21,142 nt of DNA, taken from Nitrososphaeraceae archaeon (GTDB lineage: Archaea > Thermoproteota > Nitrososphaeria > Nitrososphaerales > Nitrososphaeraceae). The stretch lies in contig JAICSL010000004.1 of NCBI GenBank assembly GCA_025936955.1, positions 1 to 21,142 on the forward strand. The letters are read 5' to 3'. Shown in pieces: positions 6,825 through 14,709 of the stretch. The notes below the pieces were generated by a model that did not search any database, had not been told where the DNA came from, and saw only the letters and a program-made list of their open reading frames with translations. The position numbers were made by a program, and so were the translations under genes. Each line of letters opens with the position of its first letter. Position 1 is the stretch's first letter.

Positions 6825-7718
6825 TTACTGGCCCCCGGCTACTCCTGCATCTGGATTTCCTGTTGAACTCCCTGTTTGAAGCATCTCTTCCTGCTCTAGT
6901 GTATCTTCCATCTCAGTAGCTAATCTTTGAATAGTTTGAGCATTGTATCCTTTTGCAAGCTCTTGATTTACATGAAGAACAGCACTATTTATCGCCTCAT
7001 ACGGACTACCAATTCTAGATGGTAATGCATCTGCCTGGGCTTGTGTAGTTATAATAGTTCCAGGTGGTACAAATTTATTATCAGGGATTGTGATACCATC
7101 GGTTATAGTGCTAGACACTCCTATTGCCACTCTCTTTCCAATTTTCGCATTGAAGATCATGCTCTTCATACCTACAAATGTGTCGTTTCCAATATATGCA
7201 GGTCCATGAACCTGTACTCCATGTGCCAAACTGACCTTATCTCCAATATATATGGCAAAACCATTCTTAAAGCCAGTATCATTCGCTTTCAAAAGGACTC
7301 CTTCCGCTGAATATCTTCTATCGTCCAGACTCTTGCCATGGGATGTTGTTTCAAGAGAATGTAAAATTACACCATCTTGCATGTTAGAATAATCTCCAAC
7401 ATGAATAGGAATTCCTTCATCACCTCTACATACTGCAAAAGGTGCCACGAGCACTAGCTTCCCAATTTCGCAGTCACCAATAACTAGCGCAAAAGGATCG
7501 ATATATGCAAATTTAGATATTTTTGGATACGTTGCATTTGGATTGAAATCTGTCTGGATGTTAGAACGAATATTCATAGTATGAGAAGGTGAAGAAGTAT
7601 TGTTAGTGTTAGTCGCAACTGCTGACGCTGTATTCATGAAGGTTTGGGTTGAAATGGTTGTGATCACTACAATTGACACCAGTAGTACTATTATTACTGA
7701 TCCTGACGATATAATCAT
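6825..7718 (-). CDS. cam: Secreted gamma-class carbonic anhydrase (Cam-type)
   Basis: The enzyme interconverts CO2 and bicarbonate, and its signal-anchor places it outside the membrane. From ATG 7718 the protein is 297 aa: a hydrophobic segment (about 5-24), a Ser/Asn/Thr-rich stretch, then a left-handed beta-helix closely resembling Methanosarcina Cam. Zinc ligands are His120 (ILHSLE) and His166 and His171 (SLAHGVQVHGP). Glu101 and Glu123 match Cam Glu62 and Glu84, which Cam needs for proton transfer, and Arg98 matches Arg59. The acidic loop between Glu123 and the second histidine is kept and longer than in many Cam-like homologues. A TTG two codons earlier is an alternative start. Beyond the helix there is a C-terminal helix and a Gly/Ser tail. 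In an autotrophic ammonia oxidiser it would supply inorganic carbon at the surface (inference). Confidence 0.9.
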   Translation of the reverse strand: MIISSGSVIIVLLVSIVVITTISTQTFMNTASAVATNTNNTSSPSHTMNIRSNIQTDFNPNATYPKISKFAYIDPFALVIGDCEIGKLVLVAPFAVCRGDEGIPIHVGDYSNMQDGVILHSLETTSHGKSLDDRRYSAEGVLLKANDTGFKNGFAIYIGDKVSLAHGVQVHGPAYIGNDTFVGMKSMIFNAKIGKRVAIGVSSTITDGITIPDNKFVPPGTIITTQAQADALPSRIGSPYEAINSAVLHVNQELAKGYNAQTIQRLATEMEDTLEQEEMLQTGSSTGNPDAGVAGGQ

Positions 7719-7753
7719 ATTCAATTTGATTTTATTAATACTTCACAATATTG

Positions 7754-7897
7754 CTAATAATGTTTAATTACTTGGATAGAGGTGTCAAATTTTCTACACA
7801 TTTTATTATCAGGTTTGACCTCCTGTGTTGTTGTAATGTATTTAGACGGGGAGTCAAATGGAGATAGTCCATAAAAATTGCAGTTGCCTTTTTTCAT
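7754..7897 (-). CDS. Possible 47-residue protein overlapping upstream ORF by ATGA
   Basis: The ORF begins ATG at 7897 and shares an ATGA overlap with the stop of the 82-codon ORF upstream, a typical sign of coupled translation. The product begins MKKGNCNFYGLSPFDSPSKY and ends IQVIKHY. It has two cysteines and no recognised domain. It lies about 30 bases upstream of the carbonic anhydrase start on the same strand. Codon use looks ordinary for the window. It may be a real small gene, or the continuation of one frameshifted gene. Confidence 0.3.
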   Translation of the reverse strand: MKKGNCNFYGLSPFDSPSKYITTTQEVKPDNKMCRKFDTSIQVIKHY

Positions 7898-8142
7898 TGT
7901 CTTGAGGTTAACAGTTGATAGGAAATAGTTGAAGATTGGGTTTTTTTATCTTCGATTTTAATGCCTTTTTTAGTTGCAAGAACTACAGCGATAGAAGAAA
8001 CAGTGTTTTTGTCAGAATGGAGGAGATAGTTGAAGGGAATAATGTTGGCAGCCGCAAACCGCTTGTCAGAGTTCAAGATATAATAGTACTTGGCTGCCGT
8101 GAATGAGAACAGGCAAAAAGTTACTGAAGTCAGGATGTCCAA
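7894..8142 (-). CDS. Possible 82-residue protein, unknown
   Basis: The frame starts MDILTSVTFCLFSF, continues through KYYYILNSDKRFAAANIIPF and ends QLLTSRQ. I find no known domain. The N-terminus is hydrophobic and could be a short membrane segment. The stop overlaps the ATG of the 47-codon ORF downstream. This is the main content of the 600-base stretch between the carbonic anhydrase and the next plus-strand gene. On the plus strand that stretch holds only a weak 63-codon ORF at 8103-8294, which I do not call. Confidence 0.3.
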   Translation of the reverse strand: MDILTSVTFCLFSFTAAKYYYILNSDKRFAAANIIPFNYLLHSDKNTVSSIAVVLATKKGIKIEDKKTQSSTISYQLLTSRQ

Positions 8143-8324
8143 CTAACGCGAGTTATTATCTTATAGCATTTATCCATCAGTTCGTCCGTTCATTAGTAGA
8201 TAAAGTTGAAAAACTGAACAGATTAGTTTTAGTAATACTATATCGACAAATTATGTTATTATGCTACAGAAGAATGGCGTATAATAGCAAATGACAAAAC
8301 AAAGAGCATATACCAAACTATAGC

Positions 8325-8906
8325 GTGCCATTTATAGTACAGAAATTGTCAAGTGATTACCAGAACGGAGTTACAACGGTAATTTGTAGGAAGATAAGAC
8401 TTGGCCGTGAAAAAGATTACAACGATTGGATCAGGCGTTATTTGGCATCAGAAAGAAAAGCTCCTGGCTATCTCGGTACTACAATAATCATCCCAGGAGG
8501 CAGCAAATCACCTTTGCGGTATATTATCCGCCGTTTTATTGATAAATCTGCTATGGAGAGATGGGATAACTCAGAAGAATCTCAAAAGCTAATACAAGAA
8601 GCATACAACTATTCTACACGACACTATGAGACAACCAGTGGTCTGGAAACATGGTTTACGTTACCAGACTTGAAAACCATTAGCCAATCACCACCACCTA
8701 GATGGAAAATGGCAATTGTAATCTTCTTAGCTGCATATGCTATTAGCTCTGTATCACGGTATGTTCTTACTCCTTTCATAGGAGAATGGCCACTATTTGG
8801 CAATGCTGTAATTTATACTGCAATATTAGTTGTTTCACTCACTTATTTTGCACTACCTATTGTGAATCGTCTGCTGCGACATTGGTTATATCCTGGAAGT
8901 GTATAG
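8325..8906 (+). CDS. Membrane-anchored antibiotic biosynthesis monooxygenase-fold protein
   Basis: The product (193 aa) has an N-terminal dimeric alpha/beta-barrel domain of the ABM superfamily (about residues 15-110: TTVICRKIRLGREKDYNDWI, the APGYLGTTII strand, and YIIRRFIDKSAMERW). It then has PPPRWKMA (123-130) and two membrane spans (about 129-148 and 160-180), ending NRLLRHWLYPG. This order, including PPRWKMA and LxRLLRxWLYP, is that of COG3224 proteins, whose substrate is unknown. The soluble domain probably faces the cytoplasm. The only plausible start is GTG 8325, because an in-frame TGA lies at 8292-8294. The gene appears to be a single unit. Confidence 0.75.
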   Translation: MPFIVQKLSSDYQNGVTTVICRKIRLGREKDYNDWIRRYLASERKAPGYLGTTIIIPGGSKSPLRYIIRRFIDKSAMERWDNSEESQKLIQEAYNYSTRHYETTSGLETWFTLPDLKTISQSPPPRWKMAIVIFLAAYAISSVSRYVLTPFIGEWPLFGNAVIYTAILVVSLTYFALPIVNRLLRHWLYPGSV

Positions 8907-8992
8907 ATAACCGCATAAGCAAATATCTACTTGAGAATATCATTGATCTAACAGAATCAATAATTTTTCATGAGAAATCTGCAAGTGATAGG

Positions 8993-9286
8993 TTATGAAA
9001 GATCCTTTATAATCTTGAATCCTTCCTCAGCGCTAAATGCTTTCAGGGTTTTGGTTCTCACATTTCCAGCTGAGCCAACTTTTAGCATCAGCGACATTAC
9101 TGTTTCGTCATCTGGAGCTTCTATAATTATTATCACATCATATTCTCCGAAAGTATAGTAACCTCCAATTAATTTTCCACCTACTTTTTCCACCGATGCT
9201 TTAAAGGAATTGTAGCGGTCTGAAGATTCTTTGATTTTGCTGATGCCTTGCTCTCTCCAATTTATGAGTAATATATAGTGCGGCAA
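8993..9286 (-). CDS. GYD domain protein
   Basis: This 97-residue protein matches the small GYD family: HYILLINWREQGISKIKES at the N-terminus, GGYYTFGEYDVIIIIEAPDD in the middle (41-60) and SAGNVRTKTLKAFSAEE near the end (72-88). The family adopts a ferredoxin-like fold and occurs widely in bacteria and archaea; its function is not established. The start is TTG 9286, the only start in this frame after an in-frame TAG (9290-9292), and it lies exactly where the family begins. The TATA box at 9319-9328 would give a leader of about 12 bases. It converges with the membrane-bound ABM gene. Confidence 0.8.
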   Translation of the reverse strand: MPHYILLINWREQGISKIKESSDRYNSFKASVEKVGGKLIGGYYTFGEYDVIIIIEAPDDETVMSLMLKVGSAGNVRTKTLKAFSAEEGFKIIKDLS

Positions 9287-9318
9287 ATTCTAACAGATAT
9301 GTAGACGGATTTGCTGCT

Positions 9319-9328
9319 ATTTATATAT
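9319..9328 (-). promoter_or_regulatory. TATA box of the GYD gene
   Basis: On the minus strand this reads GGATATATAA, a good archaeal TATA element. Its centre lies about 38 bases upstream of the TTG start, so a transcript would begin near 9298. Confidence 0.45.
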
Positions 9329-9469
9329 CCTGCATATGGTAACTTATTACAGTATCTGTGGCCAGTAAACCTATTTTGATTTAAAGAGCAAGAGCCAGAG
9401 AGGAGGCTCGGTAACTAATGATTCCTCACATAAAACAAAAAATTAGCAAGAGTAGAATGTAAAAAAGAT

Positions 9470-9844
9470 ATGTCAAAGATAACCGATAAAATCAAAGAGG
9501 CAGTAAGAGCAGTAGATAATCTATCAAAATTTAAAAAATTTAGTAAACTTAAAGCATCCTATGTAGAATACGATAAATTTACTGATTCTAATTTACATGA
9601 AGGATACTTTTGCTACAATTGTATTTATTGGATAAATTCTAGTGGAGGAAAATGTATGCTTGTAGAAGACAGTGGCCCTGATGTATTAGGAAAAGTTTCA
9701 GATGTTATTGCGCCTCATGGATGTTGTGCAGGCTATGAACCTAATTATGATAAATTGCATGATACAAGAAATCCAAGTGAAACTGGTAAGACAATCGATA
9801 CAGAAAAGAATAAGGAAAGAATAACAACTGCAGATCTTTCCTAG
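9470..9844 (+). CDS. Small cysteine-cluster protein, HiPIP-like spacing
   Basis: The 124-residue product has a basic N-terminal third rich in Lys and no signal peptide. It then has a cysteine cluster: FCYNCIYW (Cys48, Cys51), GGKCMLV (Cys62) and HGCCAGYEPN (Cys85, Cys86). The spacing C-x2-C-x10-C followed by a C near a GY is reminiscent of high-potential iron-sulfur proteins (C-x2-C...C...GWC). It could therefore hold a 4Fe-4S cluster or a zinc ion; this is inference. The C-terminal 30 residues are polar and probably disordered. I see no operon partner. The spacer after it (9845-10265) shows no convincing gene. Confidence 0.65.
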   Translation: MSKITDKIKEAVRAVDNLSKFKKFSKLKASYVEYDKFTDSNLHEGYFCYNCIYWINSSGGKCMLVEDSGPDVLGKVSDVIAPHGCCAGYEPNYDKLHDTRNPSETGKTIDTEKNKERITTADLS

Positions 9845-10265
9845 AATTATTTTTCCATTACATATGCTCTGATTTATTATCTGCACTTTAGTCGTTCTCA
9901 TAGATTACTATCAATATACTGTTTAACAGGTAGATGAACTCTATCCATTATTCAATTGTCATTTTATTAATTTTGGAAGGTAGATATATTATGTTGTTGG
10001 GTTCATTATCACTACTATCACTTGATTTATTTTGTATTCTAACTGGTGAGTTCGAGCTTGAAGTATACAATACAATCAGAGACCATGGTTTATCAAACAA
10101 ACACACAAGAAAGTATAACCTGAACATGAAAAGGTTATCCTATAAATCGATAGATTGTAATTCCAGAAAGTTATAGTTATATGATTTCCTTTCTATATTG
10201 ATATCATATATCATCAACTTAAAATAACTGTTGGCGTGCTGGTCCGTTAAGCATTATATGAAAAA
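9845..10265. other. Spacer without a convincing gene
   Basis: This stretch lies between the cysteine-cluster gene and the end of the DUF4443 gene. An 80-codon plus-strand frame at 9934-10176 has a hydrophobic start but no recognisable domain and no TATA box at a useful distance. Nothing else stands out. Confidence 0.4.
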
Positions 10266-10916
10266 TTAATTATGATTTTCATGATTTGTTATAGTAACAA
10301 GGGCGGCATTTTTTGCAGCAAACTCTGCGATTCTTAAATTTTTATTATCGCTTCCTATTATTACTACATCATTCTCTTCTGGATTTAGTTTATCAATTAA
10401 TAAATTAGCAATATATGTCTCTCTTTGTAAGAAATCCTTGTCATTGTAGGCACCTGGCATGACAAATTTGTTGTCCTTGTACAACAACGTCGTAGCACCC
10501 AAAGCTCCGATTTTTATTGCAGCATCTCTTTGTTCTATTCCTGACCTAATAGCAAAACTAACTCTTTTTAGCAAAACTGCATAATTGAATTTTCCTAATG
10601 CAATCGAACATTTTGGTATATTGGACTCTGATGGAATTGATTGGGATAGTTCTGATGACAGTGTCTTTCCTTTTTGAGTAAGCGTTGTTCCAGCATTTGT
10701 AGATTTTACTAGGTTCTGTATTTTCAAATGTTTGATAAGTGTTTTAATAGAACCTTCACCAAGTGCCAATTCTTGACATAACAATGTCCTGCTTACATGT
10801 TCATTCTTATCTAAGAGCTGAAACACCTTAAAAACATGAACTAGTTCAAAAGAAAGCATTCTACTTGGAGCGTATCTACTTGCAATTTTTGTTAAAGCTT
10901 TGATATACATATGCAT
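10266..10916 (-). CDS. DUF4443 winged-helix regulator-like protein
   Basis: The 216-residue protein is a typical archaeal DUF4443 member. An N-terminal winged helix (about 11-90) contains SRYAPSRMLSFELVHVFKVF, LGEGSIKTLIKHLK and the wing GTTLTQKGKTL. A C-terminal domain (about 105-210) contains ALGKFNYAVLL, the diagnostic GIEQRDAAIKIGALGATTLL (126-145) and DVVIIGSDN (183-191). It is probably a DNA-binding regulator whose C-terminal domain senses a small ligand; no ligand is known. ATG 10916 or the second Met (residue 3) can start it. No neighbouring gene shares its strand closely, so its targets cannot be guessed from context. Confidence 0.75.
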   Translation of the reverse strand: MHMYIKALTKIASRYAPSRMLSFELVHVFKVFQLLDKNEHVSRTLLCQELALGEGSIKTLIKHLKIQNLVKSTNAGTTLTQKGKTLSSELSQSIPSESNIPKCSIALGKFNYAVLLKRVSFAIRSGIEQRDAAIKIGALGATTLLYKDNKFVMPGAYNDKDFLQRETYIANLLIDKLNPEENDVVIIGSDNKNLRIAEFAAKNAALVTITNHENHN

Positions 10917-11330
10917 ATTTTTTTTATCGCACTAGAGTAAATCAGTATTAACAATAACATCTTTTGGGCATTTAATTGTTCTCGTTATGCTAGGAAAGAT
11001 AAAAAAATATAATTTGGATAAACTAGACAATCACTTATAGTTACTACAACAATCCTATTGATGATCTATCATTCTTAATTCACTAATAATTTCGTTTAGT
11101 TTTGTTTCAATTGACAGTCATGGAAATATCATCACCATTATAAAAAATTTGGTCTTCGAACATCGAGTCATTTTTCTTGATGACAGGAATTGTAGGAGCC
11201 AAAAAATTATGTAAATTTGATTACATTATTTCACAGGTCTCATTAATTGTTAAGGTGAATTTATAAAGAATCTCATCAACGATTTACATCTTAACCTTTC
11301 TATATTGGAGTAGTTATATTGAACAGAAAA

Positions 11331-11483
11331 GAGCATCTTGTCCATTCCCTAGGACCCAGACTGGAATGTACTATTTCAGCTATAGTTTTAGCAGCAACAA
11401 TATTGTTTTTTTTCACGATCTCCTTTGGTTTCAGATGTTCCTTCTTTTAAAAGAACGATAGGTAGTTTTTGTTGTGCTGACAT
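11331..11483 (-). pseudogene. Relic of a thermosome (group II chaperonin) N-terminus
   Basis: From ATG 11483 the minus strand reads MSAQQKLPIVLLKEGTSETK and then GDREK. After a one-base excess in a run of eight A's (near 11406-11413) the next frame gives NNIVAAKTIAEIVHSSLGPR. After one missing base near 11350 a third frame gives MDKML. This is the start of a thermosome subunit, as in the usual pattern (LKEGTSE..G..A..NNI.AAK...EIVRSSLGPRGMDKML). About 55 residues are recognisable; the rest of the roughly 550-residue protein is gone. It lies downstream of cdc48 on the same strand, so the ancestral order may have been hsp20-cdc48-thermosome. A TATA box and a palindrome survive upstream. Confidence 0.8.
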
Positions 11484-11495
11484 ACTATATACACC

Positions 11496-11510
11496 TATGT
11501 TAGTAACATA
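11496..11510. promoter_or_regulatory. Perfect 15-bp palindrome before the thermosome relic
   Basis: TATGTTA-G-TAACATA is a perfect inverted repeat, nested in a wider pair ACTATAT (11484-11490) and ATATAGT (11508-11514). It lies between a TATA-like element (about 11525-11534, minus strand) and the relic ATG, at the expected transcript start. An AGGTG follows before the ATG, as in the hsp20 leader. It may be the old operator of a chaperonin gene. Confidence 0.4.
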
Positions 11511-11567
11511 TAGTGTTTAATATCAATTTATATTTTTCTAAATGAAATAGTCATACTATTCTAATTT

Positions 11568-11669
11568 ATGATAGAAACGTCAATTCACAAAGGCGAAAAA
11601 AGCCGCAATTATACTTACTACAGATGCCGGTGCCTTGACTACGAATACATCAGCTGCACCAAACTATGA
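11568..11669 (+). CDS. Doubtful 33-residue Cys-containing ORF or relic
   Basis: The ORF begins MIETSIHKGEKSRNYTYYRC and ends ISCTKL, with three cysteines (residues 20, 22 and 30). It could be a fragment of a zinc-binding protein, but no family is recognised and the neighbouring frame is also open for about 40 codons. Most of the surrounding 900-base stretch (10917-11821) holds only the thermosome relic and AT-rich sequence. Confidence 0.15.
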   Translation: MIETSIHKGEKSRNYTYYRCRCLDYEYISCTKL

Positions 11670-11821
11670 AGAACGCATTTCACTTAAGTTTTGTGTAATA
11701 AATAATAAATAATTCTTTGAATAGAGTTAGATAAGTGATTATATAATAATAACCATTGGATTGAATTTATAAAAGATATTAGGAGGTTTTACAGGATATG
11801 TTGAACCTCGTTATATGTTCT

Positions 11822-14089
11822 TTAATTAGATAATAACGGGTTATTGTTAGTAGTTTTCTTCTTGATTTTTTGCAGTGCTCTTTCGAAATGTTTCATTGTA
11901 ATTTTTAAACTTTGTTTTTCGTCTTCTTTGTATTCGACGGCCTGACTTTTGGCTCCATCTGTCTCTTGTTCTTTTATGGCTGCTATTGATGTTTTATCTT
12001 TTTTGCTCTTACTACTGTTTGTTTCATTCATACCACTAACGTGTTCCTTAATTGCAGACATTGCGGCTGCATTAACTATTGCTGCAATATCAGCTCCTGT
12101 GGATCCATTTGTTAGCTCTACTAGTTTCTCCATATCGACAGTATTGTCAAGGGGTTTTTTTCTAGTATGGATTTTTAGTATCTCCCTTCTAGCCTCTTTA
12201 TCTGGGAATGGCACTTCAAGTATGCGGTCAAATCGCCCCGGTCTTAGCAGCGCCTCGTCGATGATGTCCGGCCTGTTTGTCGCACCTATTACAACAACAC
12301 CCTTTAGGTCTTCTAACCCATCCATTTCAGTCAGCATTTGACTTATTACTCTTTCAGTAACATGTGCATCTCCTTCAGATCTACCTCTCCTAGGAGCTAC
12401 CGCATCTAACTCATCGAAGAAAACTATGCATGGAGCTGCCTGTCTGGCTTTCCTAAATATTTCCCTGACTCCTTTTTCAGATTCTCCGACCCATTTTGAA
12501 ATAAGTTCCGGCCCTTTTAGGCTTATGAAGTTGGCTTCAGAAGTAGTTGCAACGGCTTTTGCAATCATTGTTTTTCCGGTTCCCGGAGGACCATACAGCA
12601 ACAGGCCTTTTGGTGGTCTTACGTCTGCTTGATTGAATAGATCTGCATGTTTTAGAGGCCACTCTATTGCTTCTGCTAGTTCTTCTTTGACTTCAATTAA
12701 TCCACCAATATCATCCCATTTAATATTCGGTCTTTGTATTTGTACTTCTCTCATGGCTGATGGTTGAACATCCTTTAGTGCATTCTGAAAGTCTTCATCG
12801 GTAATTTTGATCTTGTTTAAAACTTCGAGAGGAATCGTGGATTGCTCCATGTTAATTTCAGGAAGTACTCTTCGAAGCGATCGCATGGCTGCTTCTTTAC
12901 TTAATGCTTCCAAGTCAGCACCAACAAAGCCATGTGTAACTTTGGCCATAGACTCTAAATTAACATCTTCAATTAGCGGCATCCCTCTTGTATGAATCTG
13001 CAAGATATCATACCTGCCTTGTTCGTCTGGTATTCCTATTTCAATTTCCCTGTCAAACCTGCCAGGGCGTCTTAATGCAGGATCAAGTGCGTTTGGTATG
13101 TTGGTGGCACCTATTACTACAAGCTTGCCTCTTCCTTCAATACCGTCCATCAGTGTCAATAATTGGGATACTACCCTTTTCTCCACATCTCCTGATACTT
13201 CTTCTCTCTTTGGAGCAATAGAGTCTATCTCATCTATGAATATAATCGATGGAGAATTTTCTTGAGCTTGTTTGAATGTTTCTCTCAGGCGCTCTTCGCT
13301 TTCTCCGTGGAATTTGCTCATTATTTCTGGTCCACCTATGGAATAAAAGTTTGCATTTGTTTCATTGGCTACTGCCTTTGCAAGTAGTGTCTTTCCAGTT
13401 CCCGGTGGTCCATAAAGCAAAACACCCTTCGGTGCTTCAATTCCAATCCTCTCAAAGATCTCTGGATGTCTTAGTGGAAGCTCAATCATCTCCCTGACTT
13501 TTTGAACTTCATTTTTCAGGCCGCCAATATCCTCGTATGTTATCCTGGGAACAATACCCGTACCAGCTTTGGGTACTGATCCAATGATGAACTCTGTAAG
13601 ATTGCTGTCAACTAATGATGCTGCAGCATCTTGGGATGACGATATACTAGTAATTACAAAACCTATTTTCCTTCCCATTATATTAAGTGGCATCATATCT
13701 CCTTTAGTAACTACACGACCATCAAGTAGTTCTGGAAGATGTTCTTCAAGACCTACAATGCTTAATTCTTCAGTAGGAGATAGAATTACTTGCTCTGCCT
13801 TTGTTACATTGGTAACTTTCTGAACGTTTACTCTATCATCAATCCCGACTCCACTATTGTTACGAGTATAGCCATCAATCCTAATCAACCCACGTCCGTA
13901 GTCATCTGGCTGACTAGACCATAACAAGACGAAAGTTTTCTTTCTAGAACTCCTAATTTCAATTACATCTCCCGTGGATAAACTCAACTTCTCCATTACC
14001 TTTGGATCAACGAGTGCAACCCCTCTGCCTACAAACTTGGGATTAGTCTCAGCCACTCGCAATGTCAAATTCTTATTATCATCTTTCAT
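11822..14089 (-). CDS. cdc48: Cdc48/VAT-type AAA+ ATPase
   Basis: This hexameric unfoldase (755 aa) pulls apart proteins and complexes in the cytoplasm, often ahead of the proteasome. The N-domain (about 1-175) has LRVAETNPKFVGRGVALVD. D1 has Walker A GPPGTGKT (227-234), Walker B IIFIDEID (282-289) and the arginine-finger region RRPGRFD (340-346). D2 has Walker A GPPGTGKT (500-507), Walker B IVFFDELD (555-562) and LLRPGRFD (614-621). Pore-loop segments are SKFHGESE in D1 and SKWVGESE in D2. A polar, lysine-rich insertion (about 688-730) precedes the last helix. The protein ends NNNPLLSN, so the C-terminal HbYX proteasome-docking motif of many archaeal homologues is absent. It starts 55 bases after hsp20, with AGGTGAGAGG and AAGG before the ATG, and is probably co-transcribed with it. 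Confidence 0.97.
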   Translation of the reverse strand: MKDDNKNLTLRVAETNPKFVGRGVALVDPKVMEKLSLSTGDVIEIRSSRKKTFVLLWSSQPDDYGRGLIRIDGYTRNNSGVGIDDRVNVQKVTNVTKAEQVILSPTEELSIVGLEEHLPELLDGRVVTKGDMMPLNIMGRKIGFVITSISSSQDAAASLVDSNLTEFIIGSVPKAGTGIVPRITYEDIGGLKNEVQKVREMIELPLRHPEIFERIGIEAPKGVLLYGPPGTGKTLLAKAVANETNANFYSIGGPEIMSKFHGESEERLRETFKQAQENSPSIIFIDEIDSIAPKREEVSGDVEKRVVSQLLTLMDGIEGRGKLVVIGATNIPNALDPALRRPGRFDREIEIGIPDEQGRYDILQIHTRGMPLIEDVNLESMAKVTHGFVGADLEALSKEAAMRSLRRVLPEINMEQSTIPLEVLNKIKITDEDFQNALKDVQPSAMREVQIQRPNIKWDDIGGLIEVKEELAEAIEWPLKHADLFNQADVRPPKGLLLYGPPGTGKTMIAKAVATTSEANFISLKGPELISKWVGESEKGVREIFRKARQAAPCIVFFDELDAVAPRRGRSEGDAHVTERVISQMLTEMDGLEDLKGVVVIGATNRPDIIDEALLRPGRFDRILEVPFPDKEARREILKIHTRKKPLDNTVDMEKLVELTNGSTGADIAAIVNAAAMSAIKEHVSGMNETNSSKSKKDKTSIAAIKEQETDGAKSQAVEYKEDEKQSLKITMKHFERALQKIKKKTTNNNPLLSN

Positions 14090-14144
14090 ATCCTTATCCT
14101 CTCACCTAAATTCAAAAATAAAATATTGCGTGGATTGGAATCTT

Positions 14145-14690
14145 TTATTCCACTCTTATCTCTTTATCCTTTGATTTGGGAGCTTGCTTTAGCTTGATCT
14201 TGAGCTCTAGTATTCCATTTGAGTAGATCGCCTTCGCAGAAGCATCGTCTAACTCTACATTCACGGGTATGTCTGCATGGTACTTCTTCTGACCTTTTTC
14301 CGCATGTATGGTGACATATTGGTCAGACACCTTTACTTTGATATCTTCTTTGTTTACACCAGGCATCTCGGCAGTGATTTTCAATGTATTTTCTTTCTCA
14401 TCTACCGCGGTATCCATCAATGGCGCTCTTGTACCACTTTGTTCTACAAGACCCTTGGCTGATGGTCTTACATTGCCAAATTCCCTTACACGGGGTTTGC
14501 CATCAGGACCTACTGTTACTTGATATCCGTAGTAGTATGGAAAGTTGCCTGCTAGATCTGAGGGGTTTATTTCCCGTACTGTCCTGAAAACTCTTCCTAG
14601 CATATCTTCTGCTTCTTCAAATTCTTTGTCTATGTCCTCAAACAGTCTACTTGGTATCATTCCACGAAATGAAAACGGATCTCTCCACAT
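14145..14690 (-). CDS. hsp20: Hsp20 small heat-shock protein
   Basis: The 181-residue protein is an ATP-independent chaperone that holds unfolding proteins. Residues 1-85 form an archaeal-type N-terminal arm that includes VGPDGKPRVREFGNV (60-74). The alpha-crystallin domain (about 90-168) has LKITAEMPGVNKEDIKVKV and the signature A.YSNGILELKI (154-165). The tail ends KEIRVE, giving an I-x-V motif that docks subunits together. It is the first gene of a two-gene unit with cdc48, a logical pairing of holdase and unfoldase. AGGTGA lies 10 bases before the ATG. A TATA box and a long inverted repeat directly upstream suggest stress control by a repressor. Confidence 0.95.
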   Translation of the reverse strand: MWRDPFSFRGMIPSRLFEDIDKEFEEAEDMLGRVFRTVREINPSDLAGNFPYYYGYQVTVGPDGKPRVREFGNVRPSAKGLVEQSGTRAPLMDTAVDEKENTLKITAEMPGVNKEDIKVKVSDQYVTIHAEKGQKKYHADIPVNVELDDASAKAIYSNGILELKIKLKQAPKSKDKEIRVE

Positions 14691-14709
14691 TTTTATTCAA
14701 TCACCTAAC

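Noticed and set aside
8103..8294. 63-codon plus-strand ORF before the ABM-type gene
   Set aside because: Random-looking translation; it overlaps the minus-strand ORF that has the better ATGA context.
9934..10176. 80-codon plus-strand ORF with hydrophobic start
   Set aside because: No domain, no TATA box at a suitable distance, and AT-rich spacer composition.
11091..11160. Possible extra relic on the minus strand (MFEDQIFYNGDD, then IETKLNEIISEL after a shift)
   Set aside because: It needs a frameshift and matches no family that I recognise; too weak to call.
13276..13497. Plus-strand ORFs inside cdc48 and hsp20
   Set aside because: They are antisense shadows of highly conserved AAA+ and Hsp20 coding sequence.
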